Positions 1-7,100 of a stretch of DNA of 11,730 nt are shown here, piece by piece (position 1 is the stretch's first letter; every line of letters begins with the position of its first letter). The notes beneath the pieces were generated by a model that saw only the letters and a list, made by a program, of their open reading frames with translations, was not told the origin of the DNA and ran no database searches. Made by a program: the position numbers and the translations under genes. The stretch comes from Saprospiraceae bacterium (GTDB lineage: Bacteria; Bacteroidota; Bacteroidia; Chitinophagales; Saprospiraceae): contig JABDLW010000036.1 in NCBI GenBank assembly GCA_013001805.1, positions 1 through 11,730 on the forward strand. The letters are read 5' to 3'.

Positions 1-248
1 CCGTAGGACTGAGTGCAACGACCAAATTGGCACCCAGAAAATACATGGGGCAAATGATGGGTATTTGGTTTGTTGGGGCTGCTTTGGGCAATTTGATTGC
101 TGGCTTGTACTCTGGGAACTTTGATCCTGAAAATGTACAGCAGATGCCCAATTTATTTATGTCAGTAGTGTGGCTGGGAGTAGGCTCCGGCATATTATTT
201 CTCGTTTTGAGTCCGCTCATGCGTAAATGGTCTGGTTCCGTTCATTAA
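1..248 (+). CDS. POT/PTR-family proton-dependent peptide transporter, C-terminal end (5' truncated)
   Basis: This is the last 81 codons of an inner-membrane transporter. It reads in frame from base 3 (VGLSATTKLAPRKYMGQMMG) to a TAA at 246-248. The segment Gly-Leu-Ser-x-x-Thr-Lys-Leu-Ala-Pro, followed by a helix beginning MMGIWF and containing GNLIAG, is typical of the penultimate transmembrane helix of POT/PTR peptide:H+ symporters of the major facilitator superfamily. A short loop then leads into a last hydrophobic helix (SVVWLGVGSGILFLVLSPL) and a basic cytoplasmic tail (MRKW). Family members import di- and tripeptides using the proton gradient. The N-terminal ExxER proton-coupling motif lies outside the window, so substrate class cannot be tested. 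An internal TTG at 27 is not a real start. The gene is convergent with yedK, with 35 bases between the stops. Confidence 0.85.
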   Translation, partial: VGLSATTKLAPRKYMGQMMGIWFVGAALGNLIAGLYSGNFDPENVQQMPNLFMSVVWLGVGSGILFLVLSPLMRKWSGSVH

Positions 249-283
249 TCAGCGAAGGCGAGTAAACAGGTATCAACCTAGTA

Positions 284-991
284 TTAAAACAGAGATCCCT
301 GTCCTTTTGGGCCAGGCTCAACCGGGGCTATTAATTGGGCATCGTTTTCGCTGACCTTTCCAACCCTTGAAGACACCTCATAAGCCTTTATGTGCTCGTT
401 GGGATATGGACTGATGATGCCTAACGCATCTTCAGGAGGTATTGTGTCATCTAACCAAAGATTCTCCTGATCGCGCGTTAGTATGGCCGGCATTCGATCA
501 TGGATATGAGCAATTGTTTCGCTGGGCTCTTGAGTCAGTACAGTATAAGATCGGATAAGTTGCCCATCGGGAGACTTCCAGTTTTCCCAGAGACCAGCAA
601 GGCAGAAGATATCCTGGTCTGTGGTAACGATGCGAAAAGGTGTCTTTTTGTTACCTTTTTTGCTCCATTCATAGTAGCCATCCATAGGAACTAGACATCG
701 TCTCTTTTCTATCGCATATTTAAAAGCAGACTTTTCCATCACCGACTCGATCCGGGCATTGATCATCTTATATCCTATTTTGATATCCTTTGCCCAAAAA
801 GGAATTAAGCCCCATCGCAAGGGTGAAAAGTGGGTCGGATCTTTGTTGGTAATTGCCGGCATGACATGTGTCGGAGCCACATTGTAGTTGGGCAGTGGGT
901 TATACTTTTCTAATTCTTCAGAATAGAAAGTTGCCTTAAATCTGGCTTCGAGTTCTTTTTCTGACTTGGTTAATGATGATCTGCCGCACAT
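284..991 (-). CDS. yedK: SRAP-domain protein, abasic-site DNA-protein crosslink protein (YedK/HMCES family)
   Basis: This is a complete 235-residue SRAP protein, close to the roughly 220 residues of E. coli YedK. The family forms a covalent thiazolidine crosslink between its N-terminal cysteine and abasic sites in single-stranded DNA, shielding them at stalled forks. All key residues are visible: Cys2 directly after the initiator Met (MCGR), Asn37 in NYNVAPT, the NARIE motif at 78-82, the catalytic Glu108 in GYYEW, and His164 in HDRMP. Because Met removal must expose Cys2, the start is fixed by the chemistry. Upstream there is an AT-rich leader without a Shine-Dalgarno site. The gene is divergent from an exported unknown protein, with 46 bases between starts, and convergent with the peptide transporter. 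Many annotations call it 'SOS response-associated peptidase'; the peptidase role is limited to self-processing or crosslink reversal. No LexA box is evident. Confidence 0.95.
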   Translation of the reverse strand: MCGRSSLTKSEKELEARFKATFYSEELEKYNPLPNYNVAPTHVMPAITNKDPTHFSPLRWGLIPFWAKDIKIGYKMINARIESVMEKSAFKYAIEKRRCLVPMDGYYEWSKKGNKKTPFRIVTTDQDIFCLAGLWENWKSPDGQLIRSYTVLTQEPSETIAHIHDRMPAILTRDQENLWLDDTIPPEDALGIISPYPNEHIKAYEVSSRVGKVSENDAQLIAPVEPGPKGQGSLF

Positions 992-1018
992 CTGAATAAA
1001 AAATTCGTTTATTTAGTA

Positions 1019-1036
1019 ATTGAGTACAAATTAAGG
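1019..1036 (-). promoter_or_regulatory. Possible yedK promoter element (-7-like TTAATTTG)
   Basis: Read on the minus strand, CCTTAATTTG (plus positions 1027-1036) contains TTAATTTG, seven of eight matches to the Bacteroidota -7 consensus TAnnTTTG. It lies about 36 bases before the yedK ATG, and a TTG about 17 bases further upstream could serve as the -33 box. The same ten bases occur upstream of the phosphoesterase gene. One mismatch falls in a normally conserved position, so this is tentative. Confidence 0.25.
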
Positions 1037-1037
1037 A

Positions 1038-1607
1038 ATGCCGGCTAAATCAATGATCAAGCTAATTTTTTCACTTATTTTTCTTATATCCCTGAACCTG
1101 CTCTATGGACAGCTACAATACACCCAGCATTTTACAGACCTTCTCGACGAGTGTGAGGCATCTTTTGTGATGCCGGTGGAAGGCTGGTATAAGCTAAAAC
1201 TTCTTAAAAAAGCAGAAGCACGTAAATATGACCTGATGATTGAATCTCAAGAACACGAGTTCGAAATCAGATACAAGTTGATCCCCGACTATCAGATATC
1301 AGCTCCGCATATTACTTGTGTTTCGACAGTCAGCGATTTAGCCAGTAATGAGGAGCGATTTGATATACAGCTTAATGTCTTGGATGTCGAACAAGCCCGC
1401 GCAGATTTCAATGCTGACTGGGCAGCTTATGCTGATTTTGTCCCAAAATCCTCTATCACAGATAAGTTCTATGCTAGATTGGTTATGCTGCAAAGGGATC
1501 ATCACCTGTTACAGACCATCATGTTTTTCAATGAGCATGATGCAGAAAAGGATATAAGATTGCATTCGCTAAGCTTTGTCCCGACCAGGGGTGCCCAATC
1601 AAACTAA
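1038..1607 (+). CDS. Exported protein of unknown function
   Basis: I do not recognise this 189-residue protein. It begins with a clear Sec signal peptide: a short basic start, a long hydrophobic stretch (LIFSLIFLISLNLLYG), and likely cleavage before Gln25 (LLYG|QLQY). The mature part of about 165 residues is soluble-looking, rich in charged residues, and has no second membrane segment, no lipobox cysteine and no catalytic motif I know. It has only two cysteines (near residues 39 and 93), which could form a disulfide. Aromatic and aliphatic residues alternate in the first half (GWYKLKLL, EFEIRYKL), which suggests beta strands. A more helical second half contains ARADFNADWAAYADF. Start choice: ATG 1038 has A-rich DNA before it, but ATG 1053 (MIKLIF...) would give a more standard signal peptide. 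It is divergent from yedK, and its 3' end overlaps a possible small ORF. Confidence 0.7.
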   Translation: MPAKSMIKLIFSLIFLISLNLLYGQLQYTQHFTDLLDECEASFVMPVEGWYKLKLLKKAEARKYDLMIESQEHEFEIRYKLIPDYQISAPHITCVSTVSDLASNEERFDIQLNVLDVEQARADFNADWAAYADFVPKSSITDKFYARLVMLQRDHHLLQTIMFFNEHDAEKDIRLHSLSFVPTRGAQSN

Positions 1608-1698
1608 GGACGTTTCTGATGCACCTGAGATTAGTCTTGAGCGCATTTTTGATCAGATCAAATCCGTGGGCCGCCAATCTAAAGGGCAGGAGAAGTGA
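1591..1698 (+). CDS. Possible small protein of 35 residues overlapping the exported protein's 3' end
   Basis: A GTG at 1591, 17 bases before the end of the exported-protein gene, opens a frame of 35 codons ending at TGA 1696-1698. The product is hydrophilic, with an acidic first half and a predicted amphipathic helix (EISLERIFDQIKSVGRQ), then a basic Lys-rich end. The composition looks coding: charged and aliphatic residues fall in a helical pattern, and the codons resemble those of its neighbours. The overlap would allow translational coupling. Against it are the GTG start, no clear ribosome binding site (AGGGG abuts the start), and the very short length. A competing 69-codon frame at 1619-1828 (starting MHLRLVL) overlaps it and looks less protein-like in its first half. 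An in-frame TTG at 1576 is another possible start. Function unknown. Confidence 0.3.
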   Translation: MPNQTKDVSDAPEISLERIFDQIKSVGRQSKGQEK

Positions 1699-1830
1699 AA
1701 TCGTTCATAGCCCTGGTCACATAAGTTTTTACGATGATGATGAAGAGCCAGAAGCTGCCACCGGGAATCATATAATGCTCTCAGTTAATAGGGGGATGCT
1801 GCATTTCTGCCAAAAAAGCAACACTTAGTT

Positions 1831-2568
1831 TCATCCTTCCAGATAGTGGACACTGGTGCGCAAGCCCAGGTCAAGGATCTGAATCATCCGGAATCCAATC
1901 AGACGGTGGTCAATCCTAAAGTCCTCAACAAATGGATCTATTTGAATGTAGAGTGAGGGAGTAATGTGAATCGCGACATTCTTGATAAATAAACTTCTCT
2001 CGACATGATAGTGACCACTAAAGACATGGAGAAAATTAGGATGTGCCAAAAACAATGATAGGATCTCAGCCCGGTCAATCAGGGCGTGCTCCCGGTCCAT
2101 AAAAGGCACTCCCATGAGAGCTGGTGGATGATGCATAAAAATCAAAATCTGTTTTTTCTGATACAGATCCAGCTTAGTTTTAAGCCAAGATTTTTGCTGG
2201 TCGGAGGTCACTTTTGAGCCTGTGTCAAGGAATAATAAAGCAATTTGTTCAAAATCAAGGTCATAGTAGATTTCATTCTTTCCTGTTAGCTTCAACTTAC
2301 TGAATACATTGCCCAATAAGATCTGATTGTCGTGATTGCCTGGGATGACGTAGTAGGGCTTTCCTAAAGAATCGAGTTGTCGCTTCTGCCAAGTATAAAT
2401 TTCTGCATTTCCGTCATGCAGGCATAGATCTCCTCCGAGCACTAATAGATCAAAATGCCGGGTTTTCAGGACTTCGATAATCTTGAGAAAATTTTGCCTT
2501 ACATCTACATCAAAGGGAAGCTCTTTTGTCAGTCCGGTGTGTAAATCAGTAATGAAAGCAATTTGCAT
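1831..2568 (-). CDS. Calcineurin-like metallophosphoesterase (Icc/CpdA-like)
   Basis: This is a complete 245-residue metallophosphoesterase of the calcineurin-like superfamily. The full set of metal ligands is visible in order: Asp8 and His10 (TDLHTG), Asp47 (GGDLCLHDG), Asn78-His79-Asp80 (GNHD), His146 (FMHHPP), and His186/His188 (GHYH). The spacing D-x-H ... GD ... GNHD ... H ... GHxH matches class III cyclic-nucleotide phosphodiesterases such as CpdA (Icc), which use a two-metal (Fe/Mn) centre to cleave phosphodiester bonds. Related proteins cleave UDP-diacylglucosamine (LpxH) or other nucleotides, so cAMP is not proven as the substrate. There is no signal peptide; the protein should be cytoplasmic. 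It is a lone minus-strand gene, divergent from htrA and facing the small-ORF region with no obvious terminator. The start ATG has no Shine-Dalgarno site. Confidence 0.9.
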   Translation of the reverse strand: MQIAFITDLHTGLTKELPFDVDVRQNFLKIIEVLKTRHFDLLVLGGDLCLHDGNAEIYTWQKRQLDSLGKPYYVIPGNHDNQILLGNVFSKLKLTGKNEIYYDLDFEQIALLFLDTGSKVTSDQQKSWLKTKLDLYQKKQILIFMHHPPALMGVPFMDREHALIDRAEILSLFLAHPNFLHVFSGHYHVERSLFIKNVAIHITPSLYIQIDPFVEDFRIDHRLIGFRMIQILDLGLRTSVHYLEG

Positions 2569-2583
2569 GTTTCAAATTAAGGT
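2569..2583 (-). promoter_or_regulatory. Possible -7-like element directly before the phosphoesterase start
   Basis: On the minus strand, CCTTAATTTG (plus 2573-2582) ends 4 bases before the ATG. TTAATTTG matches the Bacteroidota -7 consensus TAnnTTTG at seven of eight positions, and a start of transcription about 5 bases later would fall on the ATG, giving a leaderless message. No convincing -33 TTG is at the right distance, so the call is weak. The same decamer precedes yedK. Confidence 0.2.
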
Positions 2584-2704
2584 AAATAATTGATCAGAAA
2601 AGCATAGTGCACAAATTCCGCACCATTCCTTAGATTTCCCCAAGTCTGAGACTGCATCTTGCGCACCAGTTAATAATATGTTAAATTAAAATTCTCAAGA
2701 AACT

Positions 2705-2721
2705 CGCCCTTGAAATGGGCG
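2705..2721 (+). promoter_or_regulatory. Small GC hairpin in the htrA leader
   Basis: CGCCC, a 7-base loop, and GGGCG form a 5-bp all-GC stem in otherwise AT-rich DNA, 41 bases before the preferred htrA ATG at 2763. It encloses the alternative upstream ATG at 2715, which straddles the loop and the stem. It lacks a T-tract, so it is not a terminator. It may stabilise the leader or block initiation at the upstream ATG. It could also be chance. Confidence 0.3.
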
Positions 2722-2762
2722 TTAAATCATTACTCAAAGCAAAACGTAACACAAGCAAAACC

Positions 2763-3902
2763 ATGAAAAAGATTTTCTCCCTGATGGTGGCAGGTGCGAC
2801 AGGAGGACTGATCGTTCTAGCAGGCTTGTTCTCAGTACACCATTATACTATATCAAAGGACAGTGCCAGTGACGTGCACTTGACCTCGGCTCGACAGGCA
2901 TTGGGCATAGAAAGCATGCCCGGAGATTTTATTGCTGCAGCAGACAAAGCAATGCCGGCAGTAGTTCACATAAGTGTTAAAGAAAGTCAGGCACTCACGA
3001 GAAGCAGATCAGATCAACAAAGAAGACGCGATCCTTTCAGCTTTTTCTTTGGAGATGATTTTTTCGGAAATCCGAGAGGTCGGGAAGGTAAAGGTTCGGG
3101 GGTCATTATCACTAGAGATGGATATATTGTTACTAACAATCATGTGATTGAAATGACAGATGATTATGAAGTAACGTTGCATGATGACAGGAAATTTAAA
3201 GCACAACTTGTAGGCACGGATCCGCGCACTGATATTGCAGTTTTGAAGATAGATGCCGATGCTTTACCCTTTTTACAATTTGCAAATTCTGATGATGTTC
3301 GAGTGGGTGAGTGGGTGCTTGCGGTGGGAAACCCCTTTGATCTGACCTCAACAGTGACTGCAGGTATCGTTAGTGCAAAAGGTAGAAACCGGATCTTAAA
3401 AAGGAATGATGCAATCGAGGATTTTATACAAACCGATGCAGTTGTTAATCCCGGCAATAGTGGAGGTGCACTCATAAATCAGGAAGGTGATCTCATTGGA
3501 GTAAATACGGCTATTGCGACGGCAACCGGATACTATGCGGGCTATTCATTTGCGATACCATCCAATATGGTGGAACCCATCGTTCACAACATCATAGATT
3601 TTGGTGGACCACGCGTTTCGCTGGGTGTTTATGTCGCTTCAATAAAAGACTATGAAGAATACACCGAAAATGAACTTGAACAGAAAAATGGTGTTGTAGT
3701 TACTGAAGTAATTGATGGAAGTGCAGCGCAGTATGCGGGCATTTTACCATCAGATATCATTGTAAAAGTGGAAAAGGAAGAAATTAATTCAGCAGAAGAT
3801 CTGGTAGAGGTAATGAATGAACATAAAATTGGTGACCAAATCCAGATTACATTGATCAGAAATGGAAAAGCGGAGAAAGTTTCGGTATTACTAAAGTCAT
3901 AA
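2763..3902 (+). CDS. HtrA/Deg-family serine protease with one PDZ domain (DegS/DegQ-like)
   Basis: This is a trypsin-like periplasmic quality-control protease. Counting from ATG 2763 (379 residues), residues 5-26 form a hydrophobic segment that is either a signal peptide or a membrane anchor. No good signal-peptidase site follows. A long charged loop rich in Arg, Asp and Phe (about 80-110; SDQQRRRDPFSFFFGDDFF) resembles the LA loop of DegP. The catalytic triad is His127 (TNNHVIE), Asp157 (RTDIAVLKID) and Ser233 (NPGNSGGALIN). A single PDZ domain fills about 285-377. Most DegP/DegQ proteins have two PDZ domains and 450-500 residues, so this architecture is that of DegS: anchored, one PDZ. Whether it cleaves an anti-sigma factor is unknown; none is encoded nearby. 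An ATG at 2715 would add 16 basic residues, but 2763 has the better context (A-rich upstream, ATGAAAAAG). A strong terminator follows. Confidence 0.93.
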   Translation: MKKIFSLMVAGATGGLIVLAGLFSVHHYTISKDSASDVHLTSARQALGIESMPGDFIAAADKAMPAVVHISVKESQALTRSRSDQQRRRDPFSFFFGDDFFGNPRGREGKGSGVIITRDGYIVTNNHVIEMTDDYEVTLHDDRKFKAQLVGTDPRTDIAVLKIDADALPFLQFANSDDVRVGEWVLAVGNPFDLTSTVTAGIVSAKGRNRILKRNDAIEDFIQTDAVVNPGNSGGALINQEGDLIGVNTAIATATGYYAGYSFAIPSNMVEPIVHNIIDFGGPRVSLGVYVASIKDYEEYTENELEQKNGVVVTEVIDGSAAQYAGILPSDIIVKVEKEEINSAEDLVEVMNEHKIGDQIQITLIRNGKAEKVSVLLKS

Positions 3903-3963
3903 AATAATCTTCTTTGAAATAAGAAATACAAAGGTTTAAGTTGGTTTTTCGTTTTGTTTTGAT

Positions 3964-3996
3964 GCGCCTGTCATGATTTTTTGACAGGCGCTTTTT
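3964..3996 (+). terminator. Intrinsic terminator after htrA
   Basis: GCGCCTGTCA (3964-3973) pairs perfectly with TGACAGGCGC (3982-3991), a 10-bp stem with an 8-base T-rich loop, followed at once by TTTTT. This is a textbook rho-independent terminator, 62 bases after the htrA stop. It separates htrA from the helicase gene, so the two are separate transcription units. Confidence 0.93.
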
Positions 3997-4180
3997 CGTA
4001 GTGTGGTATGGCTGATTCATCCAAGGATTAGTGGTTTAAAGACAAATCGGAGTTAATTATTTCATTCCTTCCTGGACTTTGTTACGAGATGTTGCTTTCC
4101 TCCACAATTCACACACTGACTGAAGACAGCCAAGAATCATTTTAGTTAGTGAGCTACTATTTCAAGCTACGATGATATAC

Positions 4181-4188
4181 TATCTTTG
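4181..4188 (+). promoter_or_regulatory. Bacteroidota-type -7 promoter element of the helicase gene
   Basis: TATCTTTG is an exact match to the Bacteroidota -7 consensus TAnnTTTG. It ends 6 bases before the ATG at 4195, so transcription would begin at or next to the start codon. The -33 region about 20 bases upstream (around 4157-4163, ATTTC) lacks a clean TTG. The position after the htrA terminator and before a long gene supports a real promoter. Confidence 0.55.
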
Positions 4189-4194
4189 TTACAT

Positions 4195-7100
4195 ATGATA
4201 GAATCACAGCAAACCAGAATCAATCTAGATCCTTCGTTTCATAGAGCTTATACCAGTCTTAATAGGGAACAACAAAAGGCAGTAGATCACATCGAAGGAC
4301 CGGTCATGGTCGTGGCAGGACCTGGAACGGGGAAGACGCAAATCTTGGCACTGCGCATTGGTAATATTCTCCAGCGTACTGACACCCAGCCTCAGAATAT
4401 CCTCTGTCTTACCTACACAGATGCCGGAGCAATAGCTATGCGAAAGCGTCTAATGCAATTTATCGGAGCTGATGCCTACAAAGTGCAGGTGCACACTTTT
4501 CATTCTTTTTGTAATCAAATCATTCAGGACAATCAAGAAATATTTTCGGAACACAGTAGACTTCTCCATATATCGGATTTGGAAAAGGCGCAGATGTACC
4601 GGGAACTAATTGACGAACTACCAGTAGATAATCCACTGCGTAAGTTGCGGGGAGCCCACTATTTTGAGGCCAAGCGATTGGACAAACTATTTGCAACAAT
4701 TAAAAAGGAATTCTGGGACACAGAAATGATAGTGGGAAAAATTAATGAGGAAATTAAAAACATTCAAGAAGATAAATCAGATAAAAAATACTACTACCAA
4801 ATTAATTATCGATCATTTAAACCAGGTGATCCAAAAAAGAAATATTATGATGCCATTAGGAACATGGATATACTGAGAGCAGCGGTGAATCTCTTTGAGC
4901 CTTTTCAGACCAAAATGAAAGTTGCCGGGCGTTATGATTTTGATGATATGATTCATTGGGTCGTGTCGGCATTTAGAAGTGACGAAATGTTGTTAGCTTC
5001 GTATCAGGAGAGATTTCTTTACCTACTGGTCGATGAATACCAGGATACCAATGGATCGCAAAATGAAATTATTCGTCTCCTAGCTGACTTTTGGGAATCA
5101 CCAAATCTTTTTGTGGTAGGAGACGAAGATCAGGCGATATTCAGATTTCAGGGTGCCAGTATAGCAAACCTTAAGCAACTATATGATCGATTTCGACCGG
5201 AGTTGATAGTTCTGTCAGAAAATTACCGTTCCACTCAACCAGTTTTGGATGCAGCGACAGCCCTTATTGCAAATAATGGAGAGCGACTAAGTGATCAGGT
5301 TCCTGGGATTGAAAAAAGACTTATCGCTCAATTATCTGATAAAAAGGCTTTAATTCCAAAGGTTTACGAATACCTCAATGTTGCACAAGAGGAAACCGCT
5401 GTTTTCGAGGCATTAAAGGCACTAAATCGTGCAGGAGAGCAACTCCATGACATTGCCGTAATATACCGGAAGCATGCACAGGCAACAAATTTAATTAAAG
5501 CGCTGGCCTATGAAAATATTGCCATTGATGTAAAACATAGGGTTAATATTTTGGAAGACCCGCTAATTATTAATATTGAAAATATTCTAACATTTTTAGA
5601 ATCGGAATTTGAAAACCCTGGCAAGAATGATAGGCTTCTTTTTAAGATCATGCATTTTCGTTTTTTTAATATAGTCCCGGTAGATCTGGCCAGAATTTCT
5701 CAATTCTGTTGGAGAGAATATAAAAATCCTATTTCACTAAGGCAAACCATCAAAGATCAGCAACTACTTGAGACATTAAACCTGACAAATGCCCAAGCGA
5801 TTTTAAGTTTTTCCGGATTGATCGATTTGTGGGTTCAGCGTATTCCCCATGTCACTCTACAAATCTTATTTGAACGAATTTTGCAAGAAGGGAATATTCT
5901 GGCTGACATACTATCTGGTGACATGCGCACCTACCGGACACAAGTAATAGCTACTTTTTTTAATTATATTAAAAATGAATCGTTACGCAATCCTGAAATA
6001 GATTTGCCAGTCTTTTTGGATACACTAGTCCAGATGCGCGAAATTGGAATTCCACTGCAAATGCATAGCCTTACCCGCACCAAAGAAGGAATTAATTTTC
6101 TAACAGCACATGGTGCCAAAGGGCTGGAATTTAAACATGTCTTTATTATTGGCTGTAATCGAAGAAATTGGGAACAACTCCGTGGAGGCAATTTCGGATT
6201 TTCGTTGCCTTCCAATCTAGAGGATCCAAGTATGGATGCGGACGAAAGGGATGAACGGCGACTTTTTTATGTGGCGATGACACGGGCCAAGGAACATCTC
6301 ACAATGTCTTTTGCGGCAGAAAATTTGACAGGAATGCCAGATGAGCCATCTCAGTTTATTGGTGAGATGATGTCAACAAATAAAGTAGCTTTTGTTGCCA
6401 AACAAACACTGCCAGAAGAAGTCGTGACTTTTTATGAAGCTTTGCTAGACAAAAAGGATCAAGAGTTACCTCTGCTGGATCATGATCTTATTGATAAGAA
6501 ATTGGAGAGGTTAATTATTTCTCCTACGGCACTAAATCAGTTTTTGGCATGTGCCCGGTCTTTTTATTTTGAATCGATTTTGGGTGTGCCGCTTGCCAAT
6601 AATCAATACCTGGGATTTGGCAATGCCGTGCATGAGGCACTACGCATCTTCTTGAACCGGATAAAGCAGGGTCTGGACGCTGCCCCTGAGAGCATTCTGG
6701 ACCATTTTAGTGAAGCCATGTCTAAGTACAGATCTTTTTTTACAACTAAGCAGTATGAAAACTATTTGGCACATGGTACGATTATACTGCCTAAATACGT
6801 AAATGAAAAACTGGGAGACTGGAAATCGGCTCAATTCCTTAGTACTGAAGAGGGAATATCTCATATCAACCATCGTGATGTGCCAGTAACCGGCAGATTG
6901 GATTTAATTTTAAAAGACCAGACCGGTCAAAATTTGGTAATTGATTTTAAGACCAGCAATGTTAATAATATAAAATTACATAAAGATAAACTACAGCCTG
7001 CCCGTAATTTCGATGAAAAGGGAGGGGACTACTGGCGGCAAGTAGTATTTTACAAAATACTGTTGCAGGAAAGTGGGAAAGCAGAAATGCGAATGGACCA

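Noticed and set aside
268..279. AGGT-ATCA-ACCT hairpin between the transporter and yedK stops
   Set aside because: A 4-bp stem without a T-tract on either strand is too weak to call a terminator.
1619..1828. 69-codon plus-strand frame starting MHLRLVL
   Set aside because: Its first half overlaps the more coding-like small ORF at 1591-1698, and the reading has low-complexity and Cys/His/Met-rich parts typical of chance frames. It is kept only as the alternative in the small-ORF entry.
2643..2653. Inverted repeat AGTCT-G-AGACT upstream of htrA
   Set aside because: Only 5-bp arms around one base. It could be an operator, but repeats this short are expected by chance and it matches no regulator site I know (not CIRCE).
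3009..3931. Three minus-strand open frames across htrA (3009-3206, 3164-3475, 3650-3931)
   Set aside because: They are shadows of the conserved protease gene, with compositions unlike real proteins.
4020..4180. Short frames in the htrA-helicase gap, including a 27-codon minus-strand one starting MILGCLQSVCE
   Set aside because: Too short, with no promoter or start context and no recognisable motif. Beyond the terminator and the -7 element I see nothing firm in this gap.
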